Source of the DNA: Arsukibacterium indicum
GTDB lineage: Bacteria > Pseudomonadota > Gammaproteobacteria > Enterobacterales > Alteromonadaceae
Length of the DNA: 64,000 nt
NCBI RefSeq assembly: GCF_019100565.1
Contig: NZ_JAHRID010000004.1
Coordinates: 276,001-340,000 of the forward strand
Reading direction: 5' to 3'
Below the pieces are notes generated by a model. The model did no database searches and had not been told where the DNA came from. It saw only the letters and a program-made list of their open reading frames with translations. Below are positions 1 through 7,916 of the stretch, one piece after another. Numbering within the stretch: position 1 is the first letter of the stretch; every line of letters begins with the position of its first letter. A program made the position numbers and the translations under genes.

Positions 1-1493
1 GGGTCTGGCAGCAGCGTTTCCACCGGCTTGGTGGTATCGACAATCGCATTAACAAAAGATGAGTTAGCACCATTTTCCAGCAGGCGGCGAACTAAATACG
101 CCAGCAGATTTTCATGCTCACCTACCGGGGCATACACCCGGCACTGAATTTTTTCTGAGCTGACAATCTGATCAAACAGCGATTCGCCCATGCCGTGCAG
201 CCGCTGAAATTCGAAGCCGGTGTTATCACCTTTGGCCACTTCTAAAATGGTGGCAGCAGTATAAGCATTATGGGTAGCAAATTGTGGGTACAGGACATCA
301 CGCGCTTCCAGCAATTTAATGGCGCACGCTTTGTAAGATACGTCGGTAGAGGCTTTGCGGGTAAATACCGGGAAGTGTTCCAGGCCATCCTGCTGGGTGG
401 TTTTAATTTCGGTATCCCAGTAGGCACCTTTAACCAGGCGTACCATCAGCCGGCGGTTAACTTTACGGGCCAGCTGAGTAAGCCATTCAATCACAAAAAT
501 AGCGCGTTTCTGGTATGCCTGTACGGCCAGACCAAAACCATTCCAGTCGCCTAAATCCGGATCGCTGAAAATGGCTTCAATTATGTCCAGCGAAATATCC
601 AGCCGGTCAGCTTCCTCGGCATCAACGGTAAAACCGATATCATACTTTTTGGCAACCAGGACCAGTTCTTTTAATTTGGGGACTAGTTCTGCCATTACCC
701 GCTCGCGGTGGCTGAACTCATAACGCGGATGAATAGCAGATAATTTAACTGAAATACCCGGGCTTTTGATCGGGCCCCGGCCTTTTGCTGCTTTACCAAT
801 AGCATGAATAGCAGTTAAATAGCTCTGATAGTAACGATCGGCATCCGCCATAGTGCGGGCGCCTTCACCCAGCATATCATAGGAGTAGACATAGCCTTTT
901 TTCTCGGTGTCAGCGGCACGATCAATTGCATCATCAATTGTGGTGCCCATTACAAACTGTTTGCCCATAATTTTCATGGCAAAATTAACTGACTTACGAA
1001 TAACCGGCTCACCCAGCCGGCCCAGGGTCTTTTTCAGAATGCCGAACTGCTCTGCTTTATTGACATCAGAGTAATTGACCATTTTACCGGTAACTAACAA
1101 ACCCCAGGATGAGGCATTAACAAAAAGTGATTCGCTGCTGCCCAAATGCGAGCTCCAGTCGCCATTAGCAAGTTTATCGCGGATTAGCATGTCCTGGGTT
1201 TTTTTATCCGGTACCCTTAGCAGCGCTTCGGCCAGACACATCAGTACCACACCTTCTTCGCTGGATAACGAAAATTCGTTCAGCAAGGCATCAACGCCAC
1301 CCTGGCCATCCTGATCTTTACGGATATTTAAAACAATTTGCCGGGCCCGTTCCCAGGCGCGGCTGCGTGCTTTCACGCCCACTTCTGCCAGAGGCAACAG
1401 CATATTAATGATTTGATTTTCGTCAATCCGGTAATACTCACGGATTTTTTGTCTGATAGGACAGTCGGTAGTTAAATCACCAGTAAATAACAT
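1..1493 (-). CDS. putA: Bifunctional proline dehydrogenase/P5C dehydrogenase PutA (N-terminal part, cut by window edge)
   Basis: Flavoenzyme that oxidises proline to P5C and then to glutamate. The first 497 codons are present, read from the ATG at 1493; the gene runs off the left edge, so the aldehyde dehydrogenase half is not visible. The proline dehydrogenase barrel is clear: SVKLSAIHPRYEF, then RLVKGAYWDTEI near residue 352, FEFQRLHGMGE, and YAPVGEHENLLAYLVRRLLE near residue 460, whose paired arginines bind the proline carboxylate in this family. The protein starts directly with the MLFTGDLTTD type of N-terminus and has no ribbon-helix-helix DNA-binding domain, so it should not repress its own gene as the E. 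coli protein does. Bifunctionality is inferred from family architecture. Confidence 0.95.
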   Translation of the reverse strand, partial: MLFTGDLTTDCPIRQKIREYYRIDENQIINMLLPLAEVGVKARSRAWERARQIVLNIRKDQDGQGGVDALLNEFSLSSEEGVVLMCLAEALLRVPDKKTQDMLIRDKLANGDWSSHLGSSESLFVNASSWGLLVTGKMVNYSDVNKAEQFGILKKTLGRLGEPVIRKSVNFAMKIMGKQFVMGTTIDDAIDRAADTEKKGYVYSYDMLGEGARTMADADRYYQSYLTAIHAIGKAAKGRGPIKSPGISVKLSAIHPRYEFSHRERVMAELVPKLKELVLVAKKYDIGFTVDAEEADRLDISLDIIEAIFSDPDLGDWNGFGLAVQAYQKRAIFVIEWLTQLARKVNRRLMVRLVKGAYWDTEIKTTQQDGLEHFPVFTRKASTDVSYKACAIKLLEARDVLYPQFATHNAYTAATILEVAKGDNTGFEFQRLHGMGESLFDQIVSSEKIQCRVYAPVGEHENLLAYLVRRLLENGANSSFVNAIVDTTKPVETLLPD

Positions 1494-1796
1494 AATAAAC
1501 CCTTAGCAAAATGACGGCTGAACCTGACAGTTCCTGCCGGTTGGGTGGCACGAAAGCAAGCGTGCATACTAATCAAAATGTAGCAGAATGTGCTGGCTTA
1601 ATTTGGCTATTTTTCCCTAGTTTACAGGGCGCAACCTCAATTTGGCCGCATAAAATGCTGCCTTTTCTGTCAAAATGATAAGGCCGCCAGCGCAGATTCG
1701 GTTTTCCGGCTGATCGGATTACATTTGACTACAGTACTAAGCCTGACAGTGTTATACGCTGCAAGTTCAGGAACAGACACAAACTAAGGTTTACAC
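1494..1796. other. Divergent intergenic region putA / MipA-like gene
   Basis: About 300 bases without a gene between two divergent starts, so it should hold both promoters. A TTGACT at 1725-1730 and a TTATAC at 1752-1757 lie ahead of the rightward gene, but the 21-base spacing is too long for a convincing sigma-70 promoter. Nothing else stands out. Confidence 0.5.
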
Positions 1797-2576
1797 ATGG
1801 ATAAAATTCGTCGGTATTTCATTACGTTGCTTTTGGCTTTCGCCGGGTTCAATAGCAGCACAGGCCATACGCAGCAAGGCCAGAGTCAAAATAGCCAACA
1901 ACCGCCTCAGGGCTTTTTGTATGGGGTGGGTATTGGTATCAATCAGGAAATTTACCGCGGTTATAAACGCCGTACTATTCCACTGCCGCTAATTGGTTAC
2001 CGTGGCGAGAAGCTGTCGGTATACGGCCCTTTTGTCAGTTATCAACTGCTGCAGCATGCTAATTTCAGTGTCAGCGCTAAGCTCGCGCCCAGGTTCGCCG
2101 GCTTTGATGAGTCTGACAGCAATGTGTTTGCAGGCATGGCCAAGCGTAAAAGCTCTCTGGATGGCGGTATCGGTGTGCAGTATCGCCTGCAAAGCTGGGT
2201 AGTAGAGGCAGAAACCTTAGTAGATTTGTTAGGTAACTCCAACGGCCAGGAGTCAAAGCTGGCAGTCGGTTACAATATGCGGTTTGGTCCGGTGTTGCTG
2301 GAGCCCAAAGTGGGTATCAGTTATGCCGACAGCAAACTGGTCGACTATTATTATGGCGTGCGGCTGAATGAGGCTACCTCCAGCCGGATGCCATACAGCG
2401 CCAAATCGGCATTTAACTACAACGCCGGTATATCGTTAAGCACCCCGGTGTTTTTTGGTGGCATGACCAGGCTGGGCATTGAACACCATTGGTATGACAC
2501 CAGTATCAGTAATAGCCCGTTAACTGACCGTGATAGTGGGGTGTCGGCATTTTTGTCCTGGTCGAAGTTTTTCTGA
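1797..2576 (+). CDS. MipA/OmpV family outer membrane protein
   Basis: Predicted outer-membrane beta-barrel of the MipA/OmpV family (259 aa, normal length for the family). The N-terminus has a Sec signal peptide (charged MDKIRR, then a hydrophobic stretch to about residue 20). The mature part starts with the family pattern GFLYGVGIGINQEIYRGY and PLIGYRGEKLSVYGP, alternates polar and hydrophobic residues as barrel strands do, and ends in SWSKFF with a C-terminal phenylalanine as needed for BAM insertion. In E. coli, MipA interacts with MltA and PBP1B; OmpV-like members have other roles. The substrate or partner here cannot be told. It stands alone, divergent from putA, and faces the EF-hand gene across a shared hairpin. 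Confidence 0.85.
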   Translation: MDKIRRYFITLLLAFAGFNSSTGHTQQGQSQNSQQPPQGFLYGVGIGINQEIYRGYKRRTIPLPLIGYRGEKLSVYGPFVSYQLLQHANFSVSAKLAPRFAGFDESDSNVFAGMAKRKSSLDGGIGVQYRLQSWVVEAETLVDLLGNSNGQESKLAVGYNMRFGPVLLEPKVGISYADSKLVDYYYGVRLNEATSSRMPYSAKSAFNYNAGISLSTPVFFGGMTRLGIEHHWYDTSISNSPLTDRDSGVSAFLSWSKFF

Positions 2577-2583
2577 ATTTGCT

Positions 2584-2621
2584 GAGTATTAAGCAGCGGG
2601 CGGGCCTGCTGCTTAATACTC
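2584..2621. terminator. Bidirectional hairpin between convergent genes
   Basis: Perfect 14-bp inverted repeat, GAGTATTAAGCAGC at 2584-2597 and its complement at 2608-2621, with a 10-base loop. It lies between the stop of the MipA-like gene and the stop of the EF-hand gene, and its right arm overlaps the latter's stop codon. No long T run follows on either side, so termination strength is uncertain. Confidence 0.6.
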
Positions 2622-2858
2622 CCACCAGCACTGCTGCCACCAATCCAGAAACTCAGTAAAGTCGATATAGCCATCATTGTTTTTATCAATCAGCTTAAAG
2701 CCCTCCTGCACATGGCTGACTTTAGTTTTTGGCGCCAGCACCGTCAGTAGTTCAATAAATTCAGTAATATCGATCTGGCCATTGCCATCGCGGTCAAAAA
2801 ATTCAAATTCGCTTTTAATTTCGGCCTGTTGTTGCTCAGTTAATGTTTCGCTGCTCAC
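2613..2858 (-). CDS. Small EF-hand calcium-binding protein
   Basis: An 81-residue protein made almost entirely of two canonical EF-hands. Loop 1 spans residues 22-33 (DRDGNGQIDITE) and loop 2 residues 58-69 (DKNNDGYIDFTE); both keep Asp/Asn at positions 1, 3 and 5, Gly at 6 and Glu at 12, so both should bind calcium. No signal peptide is visible, which suggests a cytoplasmic calmodulin-like sensor or buffer. The C-terminus is unusually Trp-rich (DWWQQCWWEY). Its partner is unknown. It is transcribed alone and convergently to the MipA-like gene. Confidence 0.8.
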   Translation of the reverse strand: MSSETLTEQQQAEIKSEFEFFDRDGNGQIDITEFIELLTVLAPKTKVSHVQEGFKLIDKNNDGYIDFTEFLDWWQQCWWEY

Positions 2859-3027
2859 GTTGCTTGCCTTATGTAGTCATCAATTTTGGCCCAGTGTACG
2901 TTGCCCGGAAAAAACTGTCTATGCTGGCAGCTGCCAGTTTGTGGTTTGGCGACATTGCGCTGCTACTGTTATGCTTTGTTGATTAATTGAGCTATTGGTC
3001 CCGGATAACAGTAAGGGGAGGGTTGCT

Positions 3028-3993
3028 ATGTCAAACCGGCTAAACCGCCGACAGAGCCTGAAATTGCTTGGAGCAGCAGTAACAGCAGGTTTATTGCCAT
3101 CTGTGCCGTTGCTCAGTTGGCCGGCATTTGCCAACTTACCAAAGCCTGACGATAGCGGGATCTTGCAAAAGCCATTTGATAACACCGGCAAAACACTGCC
3201 TGTTATCGGCATGGGCACCTGGCGTACCTTTAATGTCGGTAGCGACCCAAAGCTATTGGACGCCCGGGCCCAGGTAGTTAAAGCCTTTTTTGAACTGGGC
3301 GGTGGCCTTATCGACTCCTCGCCCATGTATGGCTCGGCACCGGACGTTATGGGCTATGCCCTGCAGAAGCTGGGCCAGCCTGACAGCCTGTTCTCGGCAG
3401 AAAAAGTCTGGAGCCCGGCCGGTGGCTCAGCGCAAGAGCAGGTAGCAGAGCTGAAAAGTCGCTGGCAGGTTGACCGGTTTAATCTGGTGCAGATACATAA
3501 CCTGACCGACTGGCGCGAACATCTTGCCGCACTGCAGCAAATGAAAGCTGAAGGTAAAATCGGTCATATCGGCATTACCACTTCACATGGCCGGCGCCAT
3601 CAGGAGCTGGAACAGATAATGACAGCGCATGATATCGACTTTATCCAGCTGACTTACAATATAACGCACCGTGAGGTGGAGCAGCGTTTGCTGCCACTAG
3701 CACAGGAAAAGGGCATCGCGGTAATTGCTAACCGGCCATATGATGGCGGCAGTCTGATCAAAGGCCTGCAGCGGCGCAATCAACCGCTACCAGAATGGGC
3801 TACGACTGAATGCGGTTGCCGCAATTGGGCCGATTTTTTACTGAAGTTTATTGTCAGCCATCCGGCCATTACCTGCGCCATTCCTGCCACCACCCAGGTT
3901 GTTCATATGCAGGAGAATATGGCGGCAGGTCATGGACCAATGCCCACCGCTGAAGGCCGGCAGCGTATGCAGCGTTATGTTGCAGCATTGTAG
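3028..3993 (+). CDS. Tat-exported aldo/keto reductase
   Basis: NADPH-dependent oxidoreductase of the aldo/keto reductase superfamily (321 aa from the ATG at 3028, which has a GGGGAGGG ribosome site 7 bases upstream). The N-terminus is a twin-arginine signal, NRRQSLKLLG with Arg7-Arg8, followed by a hydrophobic segment and an AFA cleavage site near residue 35. This predicts folding in the cytoplasm and periplasmic location. The AKR tetrad is visible as Asp96, Tyr101 (in SSPMYGSA), Lys126 (SAEKVW) and His157 (QIHNLTD). The substrate is unknown. It is followed after 11 bases by a DUF6064 membrane protein, probably in one transcript. A TTG start at 2995 would bury the Tat signal and is unlikely. 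Confidence 0.87.
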   Translation: MSNRLNRRQSLKLLGAAVTAGLLPSVPLLSWPAFANLPKPDDSGILQKPFDNTGKTLPVIGMGTWRTFNVGSDPKLLDARAQVVKAFFELGGGLIDSSPMYGSAPDVMGYALQKLGQPDSLFSAEKVWSPAGGSAQEQVAELKSRWQVDRFNLVQIHNLTDWREHLAALQQMKAEGKIGHIGITTSHGRRHQELEQIMTAHDIDFIQLTYNITHREVEQRLLPLAQEKGIAVIANRPYDGGSLIKGLQRRNQPLPEWATTECGCRNWADFLLKFIVSHPAITCAIPATTQVVHMQENMAAGHGPMPTAEGRQRMQRYVAAL

Positions 3994-4004
3994 ACGGAGG
4001 AACT

Positions 4005-4601
4005 ATGAGTAGCGGTGCTGGCTATCAGCTGCAGCAGTTTATTCCGTTTAGCCATGATGTTTATTTGCGGCTGCTGGAACGGATAGGTGAAACCTACTGG
4101 CCCTGGCATCTTGCCACGCTGTTGCTGGGTGTCATCGTGCTGTTACTGGCGTTAAAACACAAGGCCCGGGCCGGCAGTCTGTTGTTGGCGCCGCTGTGGC
4201 TGGTCGTCGGTGTGGCGTTTTTCATCCGCCACTACGCTGAGTTGAACTGGGCTGGCAGTTATATTGGCTATGCTTTTATCGGCGAGGCGGTATTGCTGCT
4301 ATGTATCGCGCTAAGCGGTAAAGGTCTTGCTAAAACAGCACCCGACAAACGGCCAACGGTCATTATTGGTTTGGTGCTCGCCTTAACCGGGCTGGTTGGC
4401 TGGCCCTTTATTGGCCTGCTAAGCGGCGATTCCTGGTATCAGGCAGCGGTGTTTGGCATTTATGCTGATCCTACCGCGCTAACTACGCTGGGGCTGCTGC
4501 TGATTATGTTCCGGGGCGGGTTGTTGTGGTTAAGTATCATTATACCGCTGCTGTGGCTTGTGGTCTCAGGCCTGACCTGGTGGGTGTTACTTAACTCTTA
4601 G
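4005..4601 (+). CDS. DUF6064 family membrane protein
   Basis: Integral membrane protein of 198 residues with about six hydrophobic segments (roughly 36-55, 58-75, 85-103, 116-138, 155-168, 172-195). The pattern FIPFSHDVYLRLLERIGETYWPWH at the start and the GIYADPTALTTLGLLL segment match my memory of the DUF6064 family, whose function is not known. The start is supported by a strong GGAGGA ribosome site. It sits 11 bases after the Tat-exported aldo/keto reductase, so it may be the membrane partner of that enzyme, but this is only a positional argument. Confidence 0.72.
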   Translation: MSSGAGYQLQQFIPFSHDVYLRLLERIGETYWPWHLATLLLGVIVLLLALKHKARAGSLLLAPLWLVVGVAFFIRHYAELNWAGSYIGYAFIGEAVLLLCIALSGKGLAKTAPDKRPTVIIGLVLALTGLVGWPFIGLLSGDSWYQAAVFGIYADPTALTTLGLLLIMFRGGLLWLSIIIPLLWLVVSGLTWWVLLNS

Positions 4602-4733
4602 TTCTGGTTAGGCAGCATATATGCCGGATACAACGCTTTTATTTTAAATCTCAGCACTTCCTCATCTTTTGCTCATGTATTTTTAGTCTGGCCAGGTCAT
4701 GCTGCAGCTTCCGCAATCAAAAGGAAAAAAGCT

Positions 4734-5300
4734 ATGCAAACATCTGCACCTAAAAAACTATTCTGGCAAAACCCATGGCGTATCGCAGGCTGGGGGCTAA
4801 TACTCAGCCTGTTGCTGCTACCGCTTATCGCCATGCGATTTACCGCGGAAGTAAACTGGACCGGCTTCGATTTTGTGGCAGCTGGTATTCTGCTTGGCGG
4901 CACCGGCTTATTAATTGAACTTGGCTGTCGCTTTAGCCGTAGTGGCGCCGCTCGCGCGGGTTGGGTAGTAACTGTATTAACCTCGTTGCTGCTGATCTGG
5001 ATAAACCTGGCAGTGGGCATAATCGGTAGCGAAGATAATCCGGCTAACCAGTTGTATCTTATTGTTCTGGCATCGGTACCACTGGGGGCATTATTGGTGC
5101 GGTTTAATGCCAAGGGCATGAGCTATGTGTTGCTATTTACTGCCGGTTTGCAAATCGCAGTAGAGGTAGTAATTCAGGTCGCCGGGCTGGGTGCGGCGCC
5201 GATTATCAATGCCGCTTTTGCGCTGTTATGGTTATTGGCGGCCGGGTTACTACGAAATGCCGGCACAATACTCGCCGCAAGCGCGTCTTCTGATGCATAA
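4734..5300 (+). CDS. Conserved small multi-pass membrane protein, function unknown
   Basis: A 188-residue protein with five likely membrane segments, the first preceded by the charged/aromatic KKLFWQNPWRIAGWG and followed by the sequence RFTAEVNWTGFDFV. I recognise this as a widespread bacterial membrane family without known function and cannot name a domain. RBS AAAAGGAAAAAAG precedes the ATG. It lies between the DUF6064 gene and the CadC-like regulator on the same strand, so the three may form a membrane-stress type cluster; no direct evidence supports that. Confidence 0.7.
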   Translation: MQTSAPKKLFWQNPWRIAGWGLILSLLLLPLIAMRFTAEVNWTGFDFVAAGILLGGTGLLIELGCRFSRSGAARAGWVVTVLTSLLLIWINLAVGIIGSEDNPANQLYLIVLASVPLGALLVRFNAKGMSYVLLFTAGLQIAVEVVIQVAGLGAAPIINAAFALLWLLAAGLLRNAGTILAASASSDA

Positions 5301-5356
5301 TAAAGCCATTGTAATGCAGCCCATCGGGCTACATAAGCCGGGAGTAGTTTGGTCTT

Positions 5357-6448
5357 ATGACGGCACAGCGTTATTATTTTGCCGATTTTGTGTTGGATCC
5401 GGCACAGCGCCAGTTATTTTGTGGTAGTCAGCAGCTGGTGCTGAATGCCCGCTATCTTGATGCGTTATTACTATTGGTGCAGGATGCCGGTAAGCTGATT
5501 AGTAAAGATCAGTTTTTCAACGAGGTGTGGCAGGGCATGGTAGTAAGCGATGAGGCCCTTACCCAATGTATCCGCAGCCTGCGCAAGCAGTTAAATGACA
5601 GCGCGGCGGCACCCCGTTTTATTGAAACCGTACCGAAACATGGTTATCGCTTTATTGCCGACGTTACCTGCGCAAGTCCGGTTACAACAGCAACACAAGC
5701 GTCGGAGCAACCAGGCGGGCGCCAGCTGCTCTGGCATTTAACCGGGCAGGGGGCATTAGGGGCTGCTGCAGCCGGGCTGCTTGGTGGTGGACTGTATGGC
5801 CTGGTTGGCGCTGCGCAGGCACTGGCGACGGGTAGTCAGGCGCTCTCGGTGTTGCTGGTAATTCTTACGGTTACCACGATAATTGCAATACTCTCTGGTG
5901 CGGCGGTGTCATTCGGCCTGGCTGCGGCAAGGTCATTTCAAGCGCGAAGGCTCAGCTATTTATTGCTGGGTGGGGGGTTGGCAGGGTTATTAGTAGGTGG
6001 TTTTGTCAGTTTACTGCTGCAGGAGGCTTTTTCGCTGTTTGTCGGGCGCAGCCCGGCCAATATTACCGGTGCTGCAGAAGGCTTAACAATTGGTGCGGCA
6101 ACAGCCGTTAGCTACTGGTTACTGTTAACAACCCGGCGAAGCGCCAACAGGCACCGTTTTAACTATGTTGCAGTGTTTAAAGCCGCGTTACCCGGCCTGC
6201 TGGCCGGATTGCTAATCAGTCTGGCCGGTGGTGTGTTGCTGGCAGGAAGCCTGGCGCAACTTGCTGCCGAATTTCCGGATACAGCCGCCGCTGGCTTGCT
6301 GGCGCTGGATGGTTTTAGTCCGGCGCAGGGCTTTAGTATCGCAGGCACGGTCAGTGCCATGCTGGAAGCGGGCTTATTTAGCGCTGGCCTCACTCTGGGC
6401 TTAACCTGCCAGCTGCAGCGGCCATTACCAGGCGGCTCAGCGCTTTAA
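5357..6448 (+). CDS. CadC/ToxR-like membrane-bound transcription regulator
   Basis: One-component regulator: an N-terminal OmpR-type winged helix (residues 1-100, with the signature LISKDQFFNEVWQGMVVSDEALTQCIRSLRKQL and the wing FIETVPKHGYRFIADV) joined to a C-terminal half of about seven hydrophobic segments (from about residue 120 to 355). In CadC/ToxR proteins a single transmembrane helix leads to a periplasmic sensor. Here there is no large periplasmic domain; the sensing part appears to be the membrane bundle itself, which is Gly/Ala/Leu rich. It has no phosphoacceptor domain. Likely targets are the neighbouring membrane genes, an inference from position. Its stop overlaps that of the convergent GGCT gene by 4 bases. 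Confidence 0.82.
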   Translation: MTAQRYYFADFVLDPAQRQLFCGSQQLVLNARYLDALLLLVQDAGKLISKDQFFNEVWQGMVVSDEALTQCIRSLRKQLNDSAAAPRFIETVPKHGYRFIADVTCASPVTTATQASEQPGGRQLLWHLTGQGALGAAAAGLLGGGLYGLVGAAQALATGSQALSVLLVILTVTTIIAILSGAAVSFGLAAARSFQARRLSYLLLGGGLAGLLVGGFVSLLLQEAFSLFVGRSPANITGAAEGLTIGAATAVSYWLLLTTRRSANRHRFNYVAVFKAALPGLLAGLLISLAGGVLLAGSLAQLAAEFPDTAAAGLLALDGFSPAQGFSIAGTVSAMLEAGLFSAGLTLGLTCQLQRPLPGGSAL

Positions 6449-6903
6449 TTGGTGTGTTGGTCAGGGAGTTCCGGCGCCACTGGGTCCATAAGTTGATACA
6501 CCCAGGCAGTCTCTCCGTTTTCAAGCGGCAATTCTACCCGTTGATAACGCACTCCCAACCGCTCATAGCGATCCAGAGCTCTAAGCTCAGTGCCGCTGAC
6601 CATAATAACAAACCCCTCAGTTACTTCACCCGGCGCAGGCTTAATATCAAGTGCTTGTTTTTTGTAACCAGGCAGAGTTGCCGGCACACCTTTGCCGGCA
6701 CGGCCTATAACCAGGTATCGCACCCAGGGCTGTTTTAGCGTGCCATAAACAAACACCGAATAGCTGGCATTGTCGTCTATTTCAGGCAGCTCAACGGTTG
6801 GCGTGTAACCAAAGGGGCTAACAAAAGTCAGCCACAGGTAACCGACCGCCATAATAAGCAGTGCTGACAGAATAAGCAGGACGGAGCGGATCACTTTTGT
6901 CAT
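6445..6903 (-). CDS. Membrane-anchored gamma-glutamylcyclotransferase-like (AIG2/GGCT fold) protein
   Basis: Small protein of 152 residues. One N-terminal transmembrane helix (about 5-27) is followed by a GGCT-like domain with the characteristic VFVYGTLK substrate loop (Y53-K57), a conserved LPGYKK, GEVTEGFVI, and Glu113 in ALDRYERLG as the candidate general acid/base. Family members cleave gamma-glutamyl amines or peptides to 5-oxoproline; the membrane anchor suggests action at or outside the inner membrane. The actual substrate is unknown. It is convergent with the CadC-like gene and divergent from the amphi-Trp gene. Confidence 0.78.
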   Translation of the reverse strand: MTKVIRSVLLILSALLIMAVGYLWLTFVSPFGYTPTVELPEIDDNASYSVFVYGTLKQPWVRYLVIGRAGKGVPATLPGYKKQALDIKPAPGEVTEGFVIMVSGTELRALDRYERLGVRYQRVELPLENGETAWVYQLMDPVAPELPDQHTN

Positions 6904-7012
6904 GTTAAAACCCTGCCAGAAGCCGTTGCAAAATACAATGACAGCGAACTTCTAGTGCAATAAAGCATCAAGTCAGGTAAGTTCTGGCTACCAGTCAAAA
7001 TAAGGATCCACA

Positions 7013-7228
7013 ATGAAAGCTGAAAGAGATATCGAAAAAACCTATCCCAATAACGAATTTGTCGAAAAGCTGCGGCGTTTGGCCGATGCCATTGAAAAGG
7101 GTGAAAAGTTCGAGATCCAGATAGCAGGCGAACGTATCTATGTGCCTGTGCGCGCCAAGTTTAGTATTGAACATGAGCGTGAGGGCGATAGTGAGGAAAT
7201 TGAGTTTCAGATTAAGTGGACTAACTGA
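7013..7228 (+). CDS. Amphi-Trp domain-containing protein
   Basis: A 71-residue protein that is a single amphi-Trp domain: FVEKLRRLADAIEKGEKFEI, the middle motif IAGERIYVPVRAKFSIEHE, and a C-terminal EEIEFQIKW ending with the conserved Trp. The function of the family is unknown. The ATG at 7013 follows an AAGGA ribosome site. It lies 31 bases before the AttE-like ATPase gene on the same strand and may share its transcript, but its composition is unlike that operon. Confidence 0.82.
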   Translation: MKAERDIEKTYPNNEFVEKLRRLADAIEKGEKFEIQIAGERIYVPVRAKFSIEHEREGDSEEIEFQIKWTN

Positions 7229-7259
7229 GTAGTTGTAGTAGGTACAATAAGGACTTACA

Positions 7260-7916
7260 GTGATAAGCGTGACCGATTTATGCTTTCGTCGCCAAGATGG
7301 CGATCAAGTTCACACTCTGTTTGATGGCTTTAGTTTTAACATGGCAGCACAAGAGCAAGTTGCCCTGCTTGGTGACAGTGGCTCGGGTAAGACGACGTTA
7401 CTGCATTTGTTAGCTGGCCTGCTCAGCCCTGATAGTGGTCAAATTGAGGTCAATGACGAGCTCATTTCTGCGTACAACGAGCAACAGCTTGCACATTATC
7501 GCCGTAAAATAGGTCTTATTTTTCAGCACTATCAACTACTTGAATGTCTTAATGTTAAACAGAATATTTTATTTCAATATAAACTCAATTTCCCCCGGCA
7601 AACTCCTGCAGAGCTGGACGCACTGGTTGAACAACTGGGGTTAAGTAACAAGCTGAATAAATTTCCCAGCCAACTGTCAGGAGGCGAGCAACAACGCGTC
7701 GGTATTGCCCGAGCGCTGCTTAATCAACCCAAACTGATTTTAGCTGATGAACCAACAGGCAACCTCGATCAGGTCCGCTCTCACCAGGTTGTCGAAATGC
7801 TGACAACTTTGTGTAAAGAGCGACAAATTAACCTGGTTATGGTGACGCACTCACACCAGTTGACCCGCTATTTTGATAGCGTAAAAGTTCTGGCTAACGG
7901 GCAGTTCAATGGCTGA
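7260..7916 (+). CDS. ABC transporter ATPase, AttE-like (LolD/MacB class)
   Basis: ATP-binding subunit of 218 residues. Visible motifs are Walker A GDSGSGKTT (residues 38-46), Q-loop IFQHYQLLE, signature LSGGEQQR, Walker B LILADEPTGNLD and the H-loop MVTHSHQL. The sequence class is that of LolD/MacB/FtsE, which drive permeases of the FtsX type. The start is GTG. The gene overlaps the next permease gene by 8 bases, so translation is coupled. With the fused permease and the AttH lipoprotein that follow, it matches the AttEFGH transporter known from Agrobacterium and found in several marine gammaproteobacteria. Role: extraction or export of a lipid or lipophilic molecule is likely but unproven. 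Confidence 0.9.
   Translation: MISVTDLCFRRQDGDQVHTLFDGFSFNMAAQEQVALLGDSGSGKTTLLHLLAGLLSPDSGQIEVNDELISAYNEQQLAHYRRKIGLIFQHYQLLECLNVKQNILFQYKLNFPRQTPAELDALVEQLGLSNKLNKFPSQLSGGEQQRVGIARALLNQPKLILADEPTGNLDQVRSHQVVEMLTTLCKERQINLVMVTHSHQLTRYFDSVKVLANGQFNG

Noticed and set aside
1725..1757. Sigma-70 promoter for the MipA-like gene
   Set aside because: TTGACT and TTATAC are 21 bases apart, too far for confident assignment.
2995..3027. Upstream TTG start for the aldo/keto reductase
   Set aside because: It lacks a ribosome site and would place 11 residues before the Tat signal; the ATG at 3028 has a strong GGGGAGGG site.
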